Below, in pieces: positions 22,732 to 34,754 of a DNA stretch of 64,000 bases (its first letter is position 1; each line of letters opens with the position of its first letter). Position numbers and translations under genes: made by a program. Source of the stretch: Gigaspora rosea (taxonomy: Eukaryota; Glomeromycota; Glomeromycetes; Diversisporales; Gigasporaceae). Location of the stretch: positions 66,600 to 130,599 of the forward strand of contig QKWP01001217.1 in the NCBI GenBank assembly GCA_003550325.1, read 5' to 3'. The notes below the pieces were generated by a model. That model did no database searches and was not told where the DNA came from. It was given only the letters and a program-made list of their open reading frames with translations.

Positions 22732-23472
22732 TATACAGTACTGATGAGGTATATTGGCAAATTAGCCTTGTTTCTTCTGCAAACCTGACATTCATCTGGT
22801 TACATCTAGGGTTCCTACAAACCTGGATCAAATCAAACTTTAGGTCAAATTTGGGTTTGATTTGATTTTTAAATTAAACCCAATCTCAAGCTAGTTTAAA
22901 AAAATATTTAAGTTTGATTTGAAGACTAACTTTTAGCTAAATTTGAGTTTGGTTTGGATTTGAGTTTGAAGTTTGCAAACTAGTTTGTGTTTGAATAATA
23001 TTAATATATTTTTATATTTTAAACAAGTTTACTTTAAAATACAAAGTTAGAATTCATTAGTAAAATATAGATTATAATTTTGGGCTTTGAATAAATTTAT
23101 TTAAAATATAAGTAAATACCAAAATAATGTATTTTTGAGTGCTGAGGACGTTTATTTAGTGCTAAAAGTTATAATTCATTAACAAAATTTTGCATTATGC
23201 AGAATTTTTTTATATTTTTATTAATAAAAATATAGAAAATTCTGTATTATGAACAACTTTACTAATTAATTATAAATTTAGGCTTTAAGTAAACTTGTTC
23301 AGCACTAAAAAACATATTATTTCAGTATATATTTCTTTAATTTTCTTAATTTTTCAAATAAATATGACAAAATTACATTTGATAAAAATTTATAATTTTA
23401 CTCATATTGATCTAAAAAATCAAAAAATTAAAGAGTATATGCCGAAATAATGTATTTTTTAGTGCTAAAAAA

Positions 23473-23573
23473 CAGGGATGGCATGTTTTTATGTCAATTG
23501 GTTTCAATTTTTTTTGGACATATGTCCAAAAAAAAAATTGAAACCAATTGGACATAGTGATATGCCATCCTAG
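23473..23573. mobile_element. 101-bp palindromic hAT-like MITE, TSD CTAAAAAA
   Basis: Almost the whole element is one palindrome centred on GGACATATGTCC near 23522. Ends are CAGGGATGGCAT and ATGCCATCCTAG. A perfect 8-bp duplication CTAAAAAA lies at 23465-23472 and 23574-23581. Confidence 0.85.
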
Positions 23574-23736
23574 CTAAAAAAGTTTACTTAAAGCCAAAAT
23601 TTATAATTCATTAGTAAATATTTGTATAATGCAGAATTTTCTATATTTTATTAGCAAAATATAAAAAATTCTGCATTATACAAATATTTACTAATAGAGG
23701 TGTAGTGACATAGAGAAGCTGTCTGGTTGTTACCCC

Positions 23737-25503
23737 TAGGGCTCCTACCGAACCGGACCGAACTGAACTTTTGTCAAGTTTGAGTCTGGTTCGATTTTCG
23801 AACCGGACTCAAACTTTTTGTTTCAAACTTTTTAGTCAAGTTTGAGTTTGGTCCGGGTTCGGTCCGAAGTTTGCAAACTAGTTCGGAGTCCGAATAGTAT
23901 ATACCAAATAGTGATCTGACCCGTCACAAAAATCCCAACCCGGGTCACCCGCGGGTGGGCCACCCGGATGACCCGGGTGAACACTAGGTAATAAAAAAAA
24001 TTCTGCTACGGGTCACCCGGGTGAACACTAGGTAATAGAAAAATTTTGCTACGGGTCACCCACGGGTGGACAGTCTAATTCTAAAAAAAAAGGAAGTTCC
24101 GATCCGCATATCAACCAATAATATACAAAATCAGTTTATTAGTAAAAAATATAATAATCATTTACATCATAATTACTTATATCGATATATACAAATTTTT
24201 TATTAAAATTTATCATCTCGAAAAATACAATCTATCTAAACCTACCCTAAACTAAACTCCAAGTCTATTAATCATCTCAATAATACAATTTATCTAAAAC
24301 TAACCTAACCGCTAACATAATCGTTCTCCCTGACCCTAAACTAAACTCCAAGGCTACTAACATGGCTGCCCAGCAAACAATGCTCCATAGAACCACGCAT
24401 AATTTCATCCACCAGTAAACGACGCCTCCAGAAAATAGGTGATACCAGATCACTAGCAAACGACGGCTTCACAAAAGGGCGAACTATATACGACATCACC
24501 AACGAACGACGATCCAAAGAAACAGTAATATCGAATACAAATAAATGACACAGCTGCAAAAAGAAAACTAGTTAGTGAAAGAAGAAATTGTAATATTACA
24601 AAAAAAAAAGTCTATACTTATCAAGATGAAGCACCAATTCCGGCTTCATCAGCAAACGACGAAACGACAGTCCAAAGCGCGACTATAAAAAATCCCAATG
24701 TCATTACTTACCGTACGCAACAACAAAAGTGAAACATGAAAAGTGCACCACAACTAAAACCTAATTATTACGAAACCAACGGCACTAATTACGACACCAA
24801 TGGCGCACCAACGACGACACCAACGACGACACCAACTCAACACCATGACGACGACGACAGCAACTACGAAATAGCACTATAAAAAAAAATAACCATTTTT
24901 TTCCCTCACTATATATACCTGCAGGCATGTGTAACCGGGAATTTCCCCGGTTAAACATATATAATTTTTAATAGATAATTTCAAATGACCATAACAGGTC
25001 ATCGGGCTTTTGAAATGACCCAATGACTGATCACCAGTCATTTGAGTCATTTGGGTCATTTCAAGTCATTTACCATCATTGACCCATGGGTGATCCGCGG
25101 GTGACCCGCGGGTTGACCACCCGGGTGGGCCATAATTCAACCCAGCTTACACGGGTCAGAACACTACTGGATACTATATTAGTGTTATTTTTATCTAATA
25201 TAAAAATTTTAACTTTAATTTTATCGAATCCGGTTATGCATATAATGAGCTAAGCCACAAAAAACCTTTTGGACCTTTTCAAACTTCAGACTAGAAAGTT
25301 TGAAGTTTGATTCGGTCCGGTTTGATAGGAGCATATTCGGACTCAAACTAGTTTGCAAACTTCGGACTGAACCCGGACCGAACTTATAATTGAGTTTGAA
25401 TCCGGTTCGAAGTTTGAAATTGGTAAAATCTAGAGTTCGAGTTCGGTTCGATCCCAGACCAAACTCGAACCAGACCGGACCCGAACCGAACCTAGGAGTA
25501 CTA
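23737..25503. mobile_element. hAT-like element, 1.77 kb, TSD GTTACCCC
   Basis: Ends are TAGGGCTCCTACCGAACCGG and a reverse-complement TAGTACTCCTAGGTTCGG. A perfect 8-bp duplication GTTACCCC lies at 23729-23736 and 25504-25511. The outer arms are repeated GGTTCGAGTTTGG-type text. The interior has GGGTCACCCGCGGGTG-like inverted segments (23910-24075 against 25080-25165) and GACGACACCAACGACG-like repeats near 24800. It is inserted between the A- and B-box regions of the retroposon. Confidence 0.88.
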
Positions 25504-26107
25504 GTTACCCCCAAGCGACAGGTCTAGAGTTCAAATCCCACTGGAGACAAATTGAAAAATAGGCCTGTGTTATAGTAATATTTGTTTATTGATCGGTTGG
25601 GTATATTACTTGTAACCTTGGTACCACCATTTTGAATGGGAGCTTTGGCGTAGTTGTGTAAGTTACACAGACAAATCCAAGGGACCGGAACAATTAAAAC
25701 CCATTTGGCAAGTCCCAAGTGAAGAGGTAGCTGAACTTACGATGGTACCAGGGAAAAGAATTTTGGTAGTGACTGACTAAAAAATCTGGACAGGCAAGAG
25801 CTCCTATAGCAAAGAGCGTCCACAACCTGGCCGCCAGAGTTGCACCGGAGGAAAAAGGTCATATGTTATAAAAGCATGAACCAAGGAAAGGGAGACCTTA
25901 GGCACCTAAAGCCTGGCAGGCCGATCCTTCTGGGCCAACTAGATTGGTAGTCTGAAATAACTGGGAAAAAATCCAAAGAGTGACTGACTGGATACTGGGG
26001 TTGAGTAAACTTTACAAGAGCAGACGGAACTGACTGACCATCAAGAAGTGGAAGCATAGAGGTGTGTACATGTCAAAGCCCAACGAAGCTCTGGGTGCAC
26101 CCATATG

Positions 26108-26350
26108 CAGTGTTGTCACTTGGACGTTTTTTGAACATTTTGGACATTTTTCAAATTAAAATTACTTAAATTTTATTAAGATAATCTATTTTAATTTTTT
26201 CACCAATGAGTACAGCATCTAAACAAATATATAATTATATATTTTTTTAAATTACTTTATTGATTAGTTAAACATGGGACATAGGCTTGGATGATTTTGG
26301 ACAATCTTGGACGTTGAACAAAAAACATAGTATGGACATGTCCAAGTGAC
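26108..26350. mobile_element. hAT-like MITE with clipped right end, TSD CCCATATG
   Basis: The left end is CAGTGTTGTCACTTGG. The right end stops at TCCAAGTGAC, lacking the last 7 bases (AACACTG) seen in the sibling at 47981-48326. Even so, CCCATATG flanks both sides (26100-26107 and 26351-26358). Confidence 0.85.
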
Positions 26351-27896
26351 CCCATATGGGAGTCTTAGGACGTTAAGAGGATCTGGGACTACCAGTAACA
26401 GGTATAACTGGTATAAGTGCATGTAGTAGTACAAAAAGTCAGGTTGATCGAGCCTCATGATGCCATCCAACTATATTAAGGACTGGAAGCTTCTGGCAAA
26501 ACATGACTAGGTACTCGTCACCATAGTGAGTAGTACAGTTGTTCGCACATTTCCGAATTCAGAATGTTAAAGCCTTGGTCCCCAAGTCGCAGAAAAATTA
26601 GCTAGTTGCAGCAGCTTGCAGGCTTGAGATACTTACCCAATGTGTAGAAGCCGCTGCATGGCTTGAGATACAAACTCCTGAGAAGTAAAGGAAACTGGGT
26701 ATACCAATTTGGAAACAGAAAGCGCCTACCTGGAATCACATATACCAAATTGGGAGTAAAGATAGTAGGAAATGTGGGTAAAGTGATGGACATGTGAATA
26801 CTATCTGTTGGTTGGGAAAAAGTGATGTCCAAAAACCAGGCTAGCTATATAAATGGGAATATGGCAATATAGTAGGCTCTGGTAGGTTTAGGTTATAGAT
26901 AAAATAGTCCAAGTCTCAACACTTAAGTAGATAGTATAATAATTGTAAGCAATATATTGTAACAATTAATATACATCCAATAAAGTTAGAGGCATGACCT
27001 CACCTTAACAACAAAAAAAAAATATTTACTAATGTATTATAAATTTAACTCTAAAAAAACTTGTTTAGCACCAAAACATATATTATTTTGGCATATATTT
27101 TTTTAATTTACTTAATTTTTCAGATAAATATGAGTAAAATTGGTAAATTTTTATCAAAATGTAATTTTAGTCATTTTTATTTGAAAATTAAGAAAATTAA
27201 AAAAATATAGGCCAAAGTAATGTATTATTTGGAGCTGAATAAGTTTACTTAAAGCCCAAATTTACAATTAATTAGTAAAACTTTGCATAATGCAGAATTT
27301 TCTATATTTTTATTAATAAAAATATAGAAAATTCGACATTATGCAAATATTTACTAATAAATTATAAATTTTGTTTTTAAGTAAACTTGTTCAGCACTAT
27401 AAAATACATTATTTTGGCATAAACGCCTTTAATTTTCTTGAGTTTTCAAATCAATATAAGTAAAATTAGTAAATTTTTATCAAAATATACTTTTGTTTAT
27501 CTTTATTTGAAAAATTAAGAAAATAAGAAGAATGTATACTGAAATAATGTGTTTATTAGTGCTGAACAAGTTTATTTAGAGTCTAAATTTATAATTAATT
27601 AGTAAATTTTTTCATAGTGCAGAATTTCTATATTTTTATTATAAAAATGTAAAAATTACTGCAAAATGCAAAATATTATTAACTTTTAGCATTAAATAAA
27701 CGTGCTCAGCACTCAAAAATATATTATTTTAGTATTTAAATAAAATTATTTAAAGCCCACCCAAAATTATAATCTATATTTTACTAATTAATTATAACTT
27801 TTATTTAATTAAGAAATTTGTTTAAAATATAAAAATATATTTATATCATTCAAACTCAAACTAGTTTGCAAACTTCAAATACTTAAACCAAACTTA

Positions 27897-30046
27897 GGCA
27901 CTCCAATTTAATTCTTTGTTTAACATAACAAGTTCAAAATTTTTTAGGGGGGGACTTAAACAACAAATGATTAGGCCCAGTTCAGGTCTAGCCAGGATCA
28001 GAATAGGTCCAGTTCAGGTCTGGTCCAGGATTGGACCAGACTCAGACTCTAAATTTTATACAGACTGGTCTGAGTCTGAATATACTTATATTTATTTTTT
28101 GGTGCTGACAAGTTTAGCTAGTGCATGAAGTTAGAATTAATTAGTAAAATTTTATGAATCATAAGATTTTATAGACTTTTATTAATAAAATTTTATAAAA
28201 TCTTATAATACACAAATTTTTATTAATTAACTCTAACTTTATGCACTAAGTAAACATATTTAGCACCTAATAATGCATCAATTTAGCAGATTTATTTAAA
28301 ATTTGGAGTATAGATACAGAATTTTGATTTTGATCAAAAAAGTCAAATTTAAGCATCTTTTCTCCAAATTTCAAGTAAAATAAAAATAATTCTGTTAATT
28401 TAATGTATTTTTAGGCTCTGAACAAGTTTACCTAGTGAAATAAGTTAGAATTAATTTGTAAAATTTTATGAATCATAAGATTTTATAGAATTTTATTAAT
28501 AAAATTTTATAAAATCTTATTTTACAAAAATTTTTATTAATTAATTCTAACTTTATGCACTAAGTAATCATATACAGCACCTAAAAATACATCAAATAGG
28601 CAGGGTTATTTTTATTTTACTTGAAATTTGGAGAATAGATGCATAATTTTGGATTTTTGATCAAAAAAGTCAAATTTAAGCATTTTTTCTCCAAATTTCA
28701 AGTAAAATAAAAGCAAGACTGCCAATTTAATGTATTTTTAGGCTCTGAACAAGTTTACCTAGTGCTAAAAGCTAGAATTAATTAGTAAAATATTGTGAAT
28801 CATAAGATATTATAGAATTTTATTAATAAAATTCTATATAATCTTATTATTCATAAAATTTTACTAATTAATTCTAACTTATTTCACTAGGTAAACTTGT
28901 TCAGAATCTAAAAATACATTAAATTGGCAGTATTGCTTTTATTTTACTTGAAATTTGGAGAAAAGATGCTTAAATTTGACTTTTTTGATCAAAAATCCAA
29001 AATCATGCATCTATTCTCCAAATTTTAAGTAAAATAAAAACAACCCTGCTGATTTGATGTATTTTTAGGTGCTGTACATGTTTACTTAGTGCATAAAGTT
29101 AGAAAAATTTGTGCTTTATAAGATTTTATAAAATTTTATTAATAAAATCCTATAAAATCTTATGATACACAAATTTTTACTAATTAATTCTAACTACATG
29201 CACTAAATAAACTTTTTAGAATCTAAAAATACATTAAATCAGAAGAAATGGTTTTATTTTACTTGAAATTTGGGGAAAGATGCTTAAGTTTGACTTTTTT
29301 GATCAAAAATCCAAAATTATGCATCTATTCTCCAAATTTTAAGTAAAATAAAAATAACTCTGCTGATTTGATGCATTTTTAGATGCTATATATGTTTATT
29401 TAGTGCATAAAGTTAGAATTAATTAATAAAAATTTGTGTATTATAAGATTTTATAAAATTTTATTAATAAAATTCTATAAAATCTTATGATTCATAAAAT
29501 TTTACAAATTAATTCTAACTTAATTCACTAGGTAAACCTGTTCAAGTCTAAAAATACATTAAATCAGCAGTATTGTTTTTATTTTACTTGAAATTTGGAG
29601 AAAAGATGCTTAAATTTGACTTTTTTGATCAAAAATCCAAAATTATGCATCTATTATCCAAATTTCAAGTAAAATAAAACTAACCCTGCTGATTTGATGT
29701 ATTTTTTAGGTGCTGTACATGTTTACTTAGTACATCAAGTTAGAATTAATTAATTAAAATTTGTGTACAATAAGATTTATAAAATTTTATTAATAAAATT
29801 CTATAAAATCTTATGATTCATAAAATTTTACTAATTAATTTTAACTAACTTATATAATGTTCCTAGGTTTAGCATGACTGTATCATGCAGCTACTCTAAT
29901 TTGATGATCTTTCTATATGGGTTCATTTTAGTAATATGAAAAGTGAAATTTGAATCTAAAAGTTATATATATATGTTGTTTAACTCCCCATAATTTGCTC
30001 AATCAAGAAGGTGTTATGTTAAACATATATTTAAATTGGAGTGGCC
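27897..30046. mobile_element. PIF/Harbinger-like element carrying a palindrome array, copy 1
   Basis: Ends are GGCACTCCAATTTAATTC and its inverse ending TTGGAGTGGCC, with a 3-bp TTA duplication at 27894-27896 and 30047-30049. The length of 2150 bp nearly equals the second copy (56298-58450, 2153 bp). The interior alternates six A palindromes (centres near TTTTATTAATAAAATT, roughly 28105-28270, 28420-28585, 28735-28905, 29065-29230, 29385-29545, 29700-29850) with five B palindromes (centres near TTTTTGATCAAAAA). Repeat period is about 320 bp. No transposase is present; the family name rests on the TWA duplication and GGC ends. Confidence 0.8.
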
Positions 30047-30219
30047 TTAGTATAAAATTTGGGTTTGGTTTGAATTTGATTATTTTTTATTTGAATTTGG
30101 GATTGATTTCAAACTTCATAAAATTTATAGTTTGAGTTTGGTTTGATTTGGGGTTTGATCAAACTCAAATCAACCCAGATCAAACTTCAGAACCCTATTT
30201 ACATCATGCAAGACTTATA

Positions 30220-30440
30220 AAACCACTTTAGCCTTATGAATACAAATGTACAGTCAGTTACTATAAAAGATAAATCCTCATCCACAAAATAGAATGTGGA
30301 GTTGTCTTCTAAAAATGATGCTGAACTAGCACAAACTAATTTTAAAGCTAATTTTGGCTGTATGTTAGTTGAGATATTGCGATTTTTATATCATGAGATG
30401 GGCGTTTCAAATACAGGTTCAAGGCAGAAGTTATAAGTCA
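30220..30440 (+). pseudogene. Possible small coding relic
   Basis: Text such as ELSSKNDAELAQTNFKANFG reads as protein for about 40 codons, with a stop upstream and no clear start. No family is recognised. Confidence 0.25.
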
Positions 30441-30899
30441 GTTAGTTGTAATGTCTTTTTAATTTGAATTAGATAGTACTAATCTACTTTTTTTAGTTAT
30501 CTTCTTAGTGCCTTTGATAAGATTATAGACTTGATAACAGTTATATACATGTTTTTGGTAGCTTGGTTGATTGTTACTAATATCATAAAATTTAAGCAAT
30601 AAGGGCTTTAATTGTTGATTGAAAATAAGTAATCACAGAGTTGAATAAAATTGATAAATAAAGTAATTGATTATTATTGTAATCGATAATCAAGCCTTAT
30701 TTTTTTTAATAATAACCTTTTTGCAGGCAACTTTGTCTATTTTTTTAAAGAATTGAATATTTATAAGAGTGATCAATTAACAATATAAAGATTTTTTTTC
30801 TACTAATTTTATTTATATTTTTGCAATTATTAAGTGTTTCTAACCAAATCTTATTTTTTTTAAGGTATATTATATTTGCATTAATATGGCTAGCATATT

Positions 30900-33010
30900 T
30901 TGGATTATTTGGATCAGTTTAGTAAGGTAGTATTTTTTTTGGGTTTTTTCTTTTTGTACTTATTGATTATTTGCTTGAATTTGTCCCATTATTTGCTTTA
31001 GGCTTTATAATCTTTTTTAAGATCTTTTGCCAATTTTAGATTCTCTTCTAATGCTATTTTTTCAATTTTGTTTTGATAACTATTACCAATATTTTAGACT
31101 TTGGAGAGTTGAAATCCAATAGATTCCATTATTTTGCTAGAAGTTTTTTGAAATTTATTGACTTTTTTGTCTAGTTTTTACAGACATATCATAAAGCTTT
31201 TACTTTTAGAGGTGTTTTTGTTCTATTACTATTCTTTTTTTATTTTTTTGTTATTAATTTCAACTAATATTTCTTAATCACTTTTTTCTAGATTTTCATT
31301 GTATAATTTTCTCCTTTTTGACTTCGATTCTTTTTTCATTTTGCTAGTAGAATCCAAGGCTATACTTTTTATTTAAAATGCTAATTTCTGTATATTGCAG
31401 GTAAGTCTTGGGAGTTCCTTTTCAACTCATATTTCTTTATTCTCATAATTTCTAATTTTAATTTTTCTTATAGCAGAATCTAACTGGTTATGTTTTGTTA
31501 GTTGTTTGCTATTTGTGAATAGTTGATAATATATAGATATTTTTGTTTATTCTTTTTAATACTATTTATCCTATTTATCTTCAGAAATTCTTGGATAGGC
31601 TTTTTTCTCTTTTTGGAGTCAATTTTTGCACAATTGCATCACATTCTATAGCAAGATTCTGGAGAAATTTTTCTAGTTTAACTTTTTTTTTGGGCCAAAT
31701 ACAGCATTATTTAGGATCTTTTTTTAGGTTCATCAAAGTCATAGTAGGTATCAAGAACTTTGGTTATGGGCCTTTTTAAAATTGGGGCTAGAGATGCACA
31801 TAGTCCTGAAAAAGACCAGTCCGGACCAGTGTCAGAAATCATATGTTCACAGTGTTCACAGTGAATATAAATTTTTTTAAAAAATCAATGTTTTTATATT
31901 TTATGTTCACATAGTATGAACATAAAAAATCAAAAATTTTATATTTTATGTTAACATAGTATGAATATAAATTTTAATTTTTATAATTTCTTATTCATAA
32001 TTTATTAATATAAAGATTATATTTACCATATATTTCAAAAATAAACTACCTTTTTTGGACGATTTTGAACACAAAAAATCTGTGAGTAGCTTATATTTAG
32101 ATATAATCAACTTTTGGTCAATTGCAAATAGTTATTAGATTATAAAGTCTAAATTCTACTATGTGAACATATTTATTTTTGATGTGAACATTATAAAAAA
32201 ATTTATGTTCACAAAAATCATAAAATTTTTTTTGAATTTCCAATACTGGTCCAGACCGGTCCCTGACTGGGACTGATAAGGACCGTAGGACTGTTGAAAA
32301 GACTGGTTTTGAATCAGTTCTTGTAAACAAACAGTGATCTTAATATCACCCAATCAAATTGCTTGATCAGATGTAATACAGATCATTTGATGTTTGTTTA
32401 TAACTAACAATAGTAATTACATCATTTTGACCAATGAATTAAAAGGACCATTTGAGGACTGAGAACAGACCAGACCAGAACTGAAGATTCTATTGGTAAC
32501 TGTCTAACTAGAACTGGGACTGAAACAGACTGATGCATCCTTAATTGGGCTTTCCTGAAGAAACTTTATATCATAAAGTTACTAGAGATCTACTCTTCTT
32601 TTTCCTGTTGGGGTCACTTGAATATATAAAAGTAAGTACTGTATATAATCAGCATATTATTTTTGCTTTTGGTATCTTTGAAGCTCTCTAATATTTCTAT
32701 TAATAACTTTAGGGCCTGGATGTATTGTATATTTTCAATGTAGTTATTTTTGAAGACCTGGTCTATTAAATTTTGAACTTGATCTTTTTTCCTTTAATTA
32801 AAGTTTCAAATTTGTGCAACACTCTTTTTTTCTTGCCTTCTTGTACTAGCAGATATAAATATACTATGTTCTTTACAATTATAGCCAGGGCATCTAACTT
32901 TCATTCAAAGGTTTCTTTGAGTTGTTCATAATTTTGAATCCTCTTTGACTTCATTATAAACCTTTTGGTCAAGATTGCATAGTTTGGCTTGACTTGATGA
33001 AAATGCTCAG
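30900..33010 (-). pseudogene. Possible decayed coiled-coil coding relic (minus strand)
   Basis: The plus strand is T-rich, and its complement gives K/E/N/L-rich protein-like text in shifting frames. Examples are KLEKFLQNLAIECDAIVQKL near 31640-31700 and QISKNF...GIYWISTLQSLKYW near 31095-31160. Stops and frameshifts are numerous, and a hAT element (31789-32543) splits it. No domain is recognised, and A-rich DNA can mimic such text. Confidence 0.3.
31789..32543. mobile_element. hAT-like element, 755 bp
   Basis: Ends are TAGAGATGCACATAGTCC and the inverse ending GATGCATCCTTA. Flanks ATTGGGGC and ATTGGGCT are consistent with a decayed 8-bp duplication. Inner arms carry GACCAGTCCGGACCAG-type repeats. 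Part of an AATAAGCTA-ended element (32037-32200) lies within. Confidence 0.7.
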
Positions 33011-33559
33011 TTCTGGTAATAAGTATAATTTATTGACTTATTTCTTTTTCTTTTTAAATTGTTTAGGGCTGCTAATAAGAATTAGACAATTTCACAGTTA
33101 CTACCAAACTGTTGAGGGTGTGTTCTGTACCTTTTATCTAAATATAGCAACTATACACTACTAATATTAACTAAAACTGCTCTACTCTACTCTAATAATA
33201 GTAATTAGGCTTCGCTTATGGCAGGAGTAGACTTGGTTTGAGTAATTAAAATCAAAATAAAGCTCTAGATTATGTTATAAGACTCTAATATAAGGTTACA
33301 GAATTTTGAAATTTAATACAATTTCACTTATCAAGAGGTTATTGGTTTATAACAATAACTGTTTATTTAATTATATAACAGGAGAATTAGTAACAATAAC
33401 ACTTCTACTCTAATTTTGAAGGTTATTACTTGAACTCTAAAGCCTTGGATTCTACTAAATTTTTGCTTCCAAGAATTCGAGCTTGCAAGCTACAAATTGA
33501 AGCTATTGTGAACTCAAAATGCATCATATTTATACTTTTACATTACTGTGCTAATTCTA

Positions 33560-33690
33560 CTTTCATACCTGTCCTAACAAGTTACCAGATTTGATATATC
33601 AAATATATTGATATATTTGATATTTATGATATATTTGATATATTAAATATATCAGATCATCAAATCTAGTCAAGAACAGGTAATTCACTT
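33560..33690. repeat. Foldback repeat of GATATATCAAATATAT type
   Basis: The stretch is almost entirely alternating TTTGATATAT and ATATATCAAA, with inverted outer ends near CCAGATTTGATATATC and CATCAAATCTAG. It is a MITE-like palindrome; boundaries are approximate. Confidence 0.55.
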
Positions 33691-33760
33691 ATTATACTGA
33701 AAAACTACAGTAAACTATATAAATTTTTCTAAATATACATATTTTACTTATAGAAAACTG

Positions 33761-34400
33761 GTCCTGCGGTTTGATAGTATAGTGGTTGCACTCCCAGGAC
33801 ATTAGCTAACTTAGATGCAAGGTTGCTAGTTCAAGTCCTACAGAATACATCTAAATCAGGATGCTAGGAACATGTTTGGGCCTCAGCCACATATACATAT
33901 ATGTGTAACTTTTCTGTAAAAAAATAGAAACTTGATCAGTTCCGGTTAAAATTCTCTGAAGTAAACAGGTCAGCTAGATATTACCTGTAATGGAAGGCGA
34001 CTGCTCCAGGACAAATTGGATGGAAGTAGAGTAGTCTGCTCTAATGAGGTATCGCTGCTTCCCTCAGGGATGAAAAACTTCTAGAAGAATCGTAATGGAT
34101 TGGAAGCCAAAATCATTGTTGGGTATTTCAGGTTGGGTAAGAATAAAAGAATAATTGGACAGTTCCGGTTAAATTCCGGTAGTAAATGGGTCAGCCGGTT
34201 AAACCTGGATAGGAAAATTAAAATTAGGATAATTGTATAAAAATATGTAGTACACAGAAACATGTAGGAGACCTTGCTAATTAGTGAGGCCCCATTAATA
34301 ACATTGACCTTAAATAATAAAGTACGCCTACTTGGTGTCCCAGGAAATAATGCCTGGAAAATGAAAAAAATGGACAACCAGGATATAATAATAATATAAA
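33761..34400 (+). mobile_element. tRNA-Asp-like headed SINE
   Basis: The head shows an A-box TAGTATAGTGG (33775-33785) and B-box AGTTCAAGTCC (33828-33838) in tRNA-like spacing. The A-box side resembles tRNA-Asp, but the anticodon arm is not intact, so this is not a working tRNA gene. The body holds a doubled CAGTTCCGGTTAAA phrase near 33938 and 34160, and an A-rich 3' end near 34370-34405. Confidence 0.6.
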
Positions 34401-34405
34401 AAGAA

Positions 34406-34754
34406 AATTGGCGTGATTTTATACTCTCACAATGTACAGCAGGAACACAGAAAAATGTTGATTTGATTTGGCAAAAAATATCAATTTACATTAATATGCC
34501 ATGATTGACCAATAAGAATTTAAGATTTGATGTAACATTAAGGGTAGATCATAAACACTAATTAAAAATCACATAGTTGTTGTGGCTAATTTGTGTATAG
34601 TTACACAATAATCATCTGATCAAAGCATTGTGTATATTCTAGAATAGTATGATATTGACAATCCATGATTTTAAAATTCATTTTTATTGGCTAAAAACGA
34701 TTAGTTGAGTTCAATATTGTTTATATTGTTATAGTGTGTTCTAGAATATTTATT
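34406..34754. other. AT-rich spacer
   Basis: No feature is supported. Confidence 0.4.

Larger units (their letters stand above)
23696..27019 (+). mobile_element. tRNA-headed non-coding retroposon, copy 2, with poly(A)
   Basis: It begins AGAGGTGTAGTGACATAGAG and ends ACCTTAACAACA(A)n. A 14-bp target duplication AAATATTTACTAAT flanks it at 23682-23695 and 27020-27033, the mark of target-primed reverse transcription. The head matches copy 3 (44371 on), including a B-box-like AGTTCAAATCC near 25530. The tail matches the LINE tail at 4633-4811. Two hAT elements sit inside it (23737-25503 and 26108-26350); without them it is about 1.3 kb. No conserved ORF was found. Confidence 0.8.
22807..30197. 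mobile_element. Composite hAT-like element with nested insertions
   Basis: Left end TAGGGTTCCTACAAACC and right end TTCAGAACCCTA are followed by long GTTTGAGTTTGG-type inverted arms. The target duplication is near-perfect: GTTACATC at 22799-22806 and TTTACATC at 30198-30205. The remaining own sequence is about 22807-23681, 27034-27896 and 30047-30197, and holds alternating palindromes with TGCAGAATTTTCTATATTTT-type arms. It hosts the insertions at 23473-23573, 23696-27019 and 27897-30046. There is no transposase. Confidence 0.75.

Noticed and set aside
23910-25166. A further nested element with CTGACCCG ends inside the 23737 hAT-like element
   Set aside because: Inverted ends are visible (AGTGATCTGACCCGT against its inverse), but no matching target duplication was found, so it was described as interior structure only.
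27897-30046. CRISPR-like array
   Set aside because: The repeat units are about 320 bp, palindromic and transposon-borne. The window is eukaryotic, with no cas genes.
33761-33845. Candidate tRNA-Asp gene
   Set aside because: A and B boxes are present, but the anticodon arm and acceptor pairing are not intact and a SINE-like body follows.
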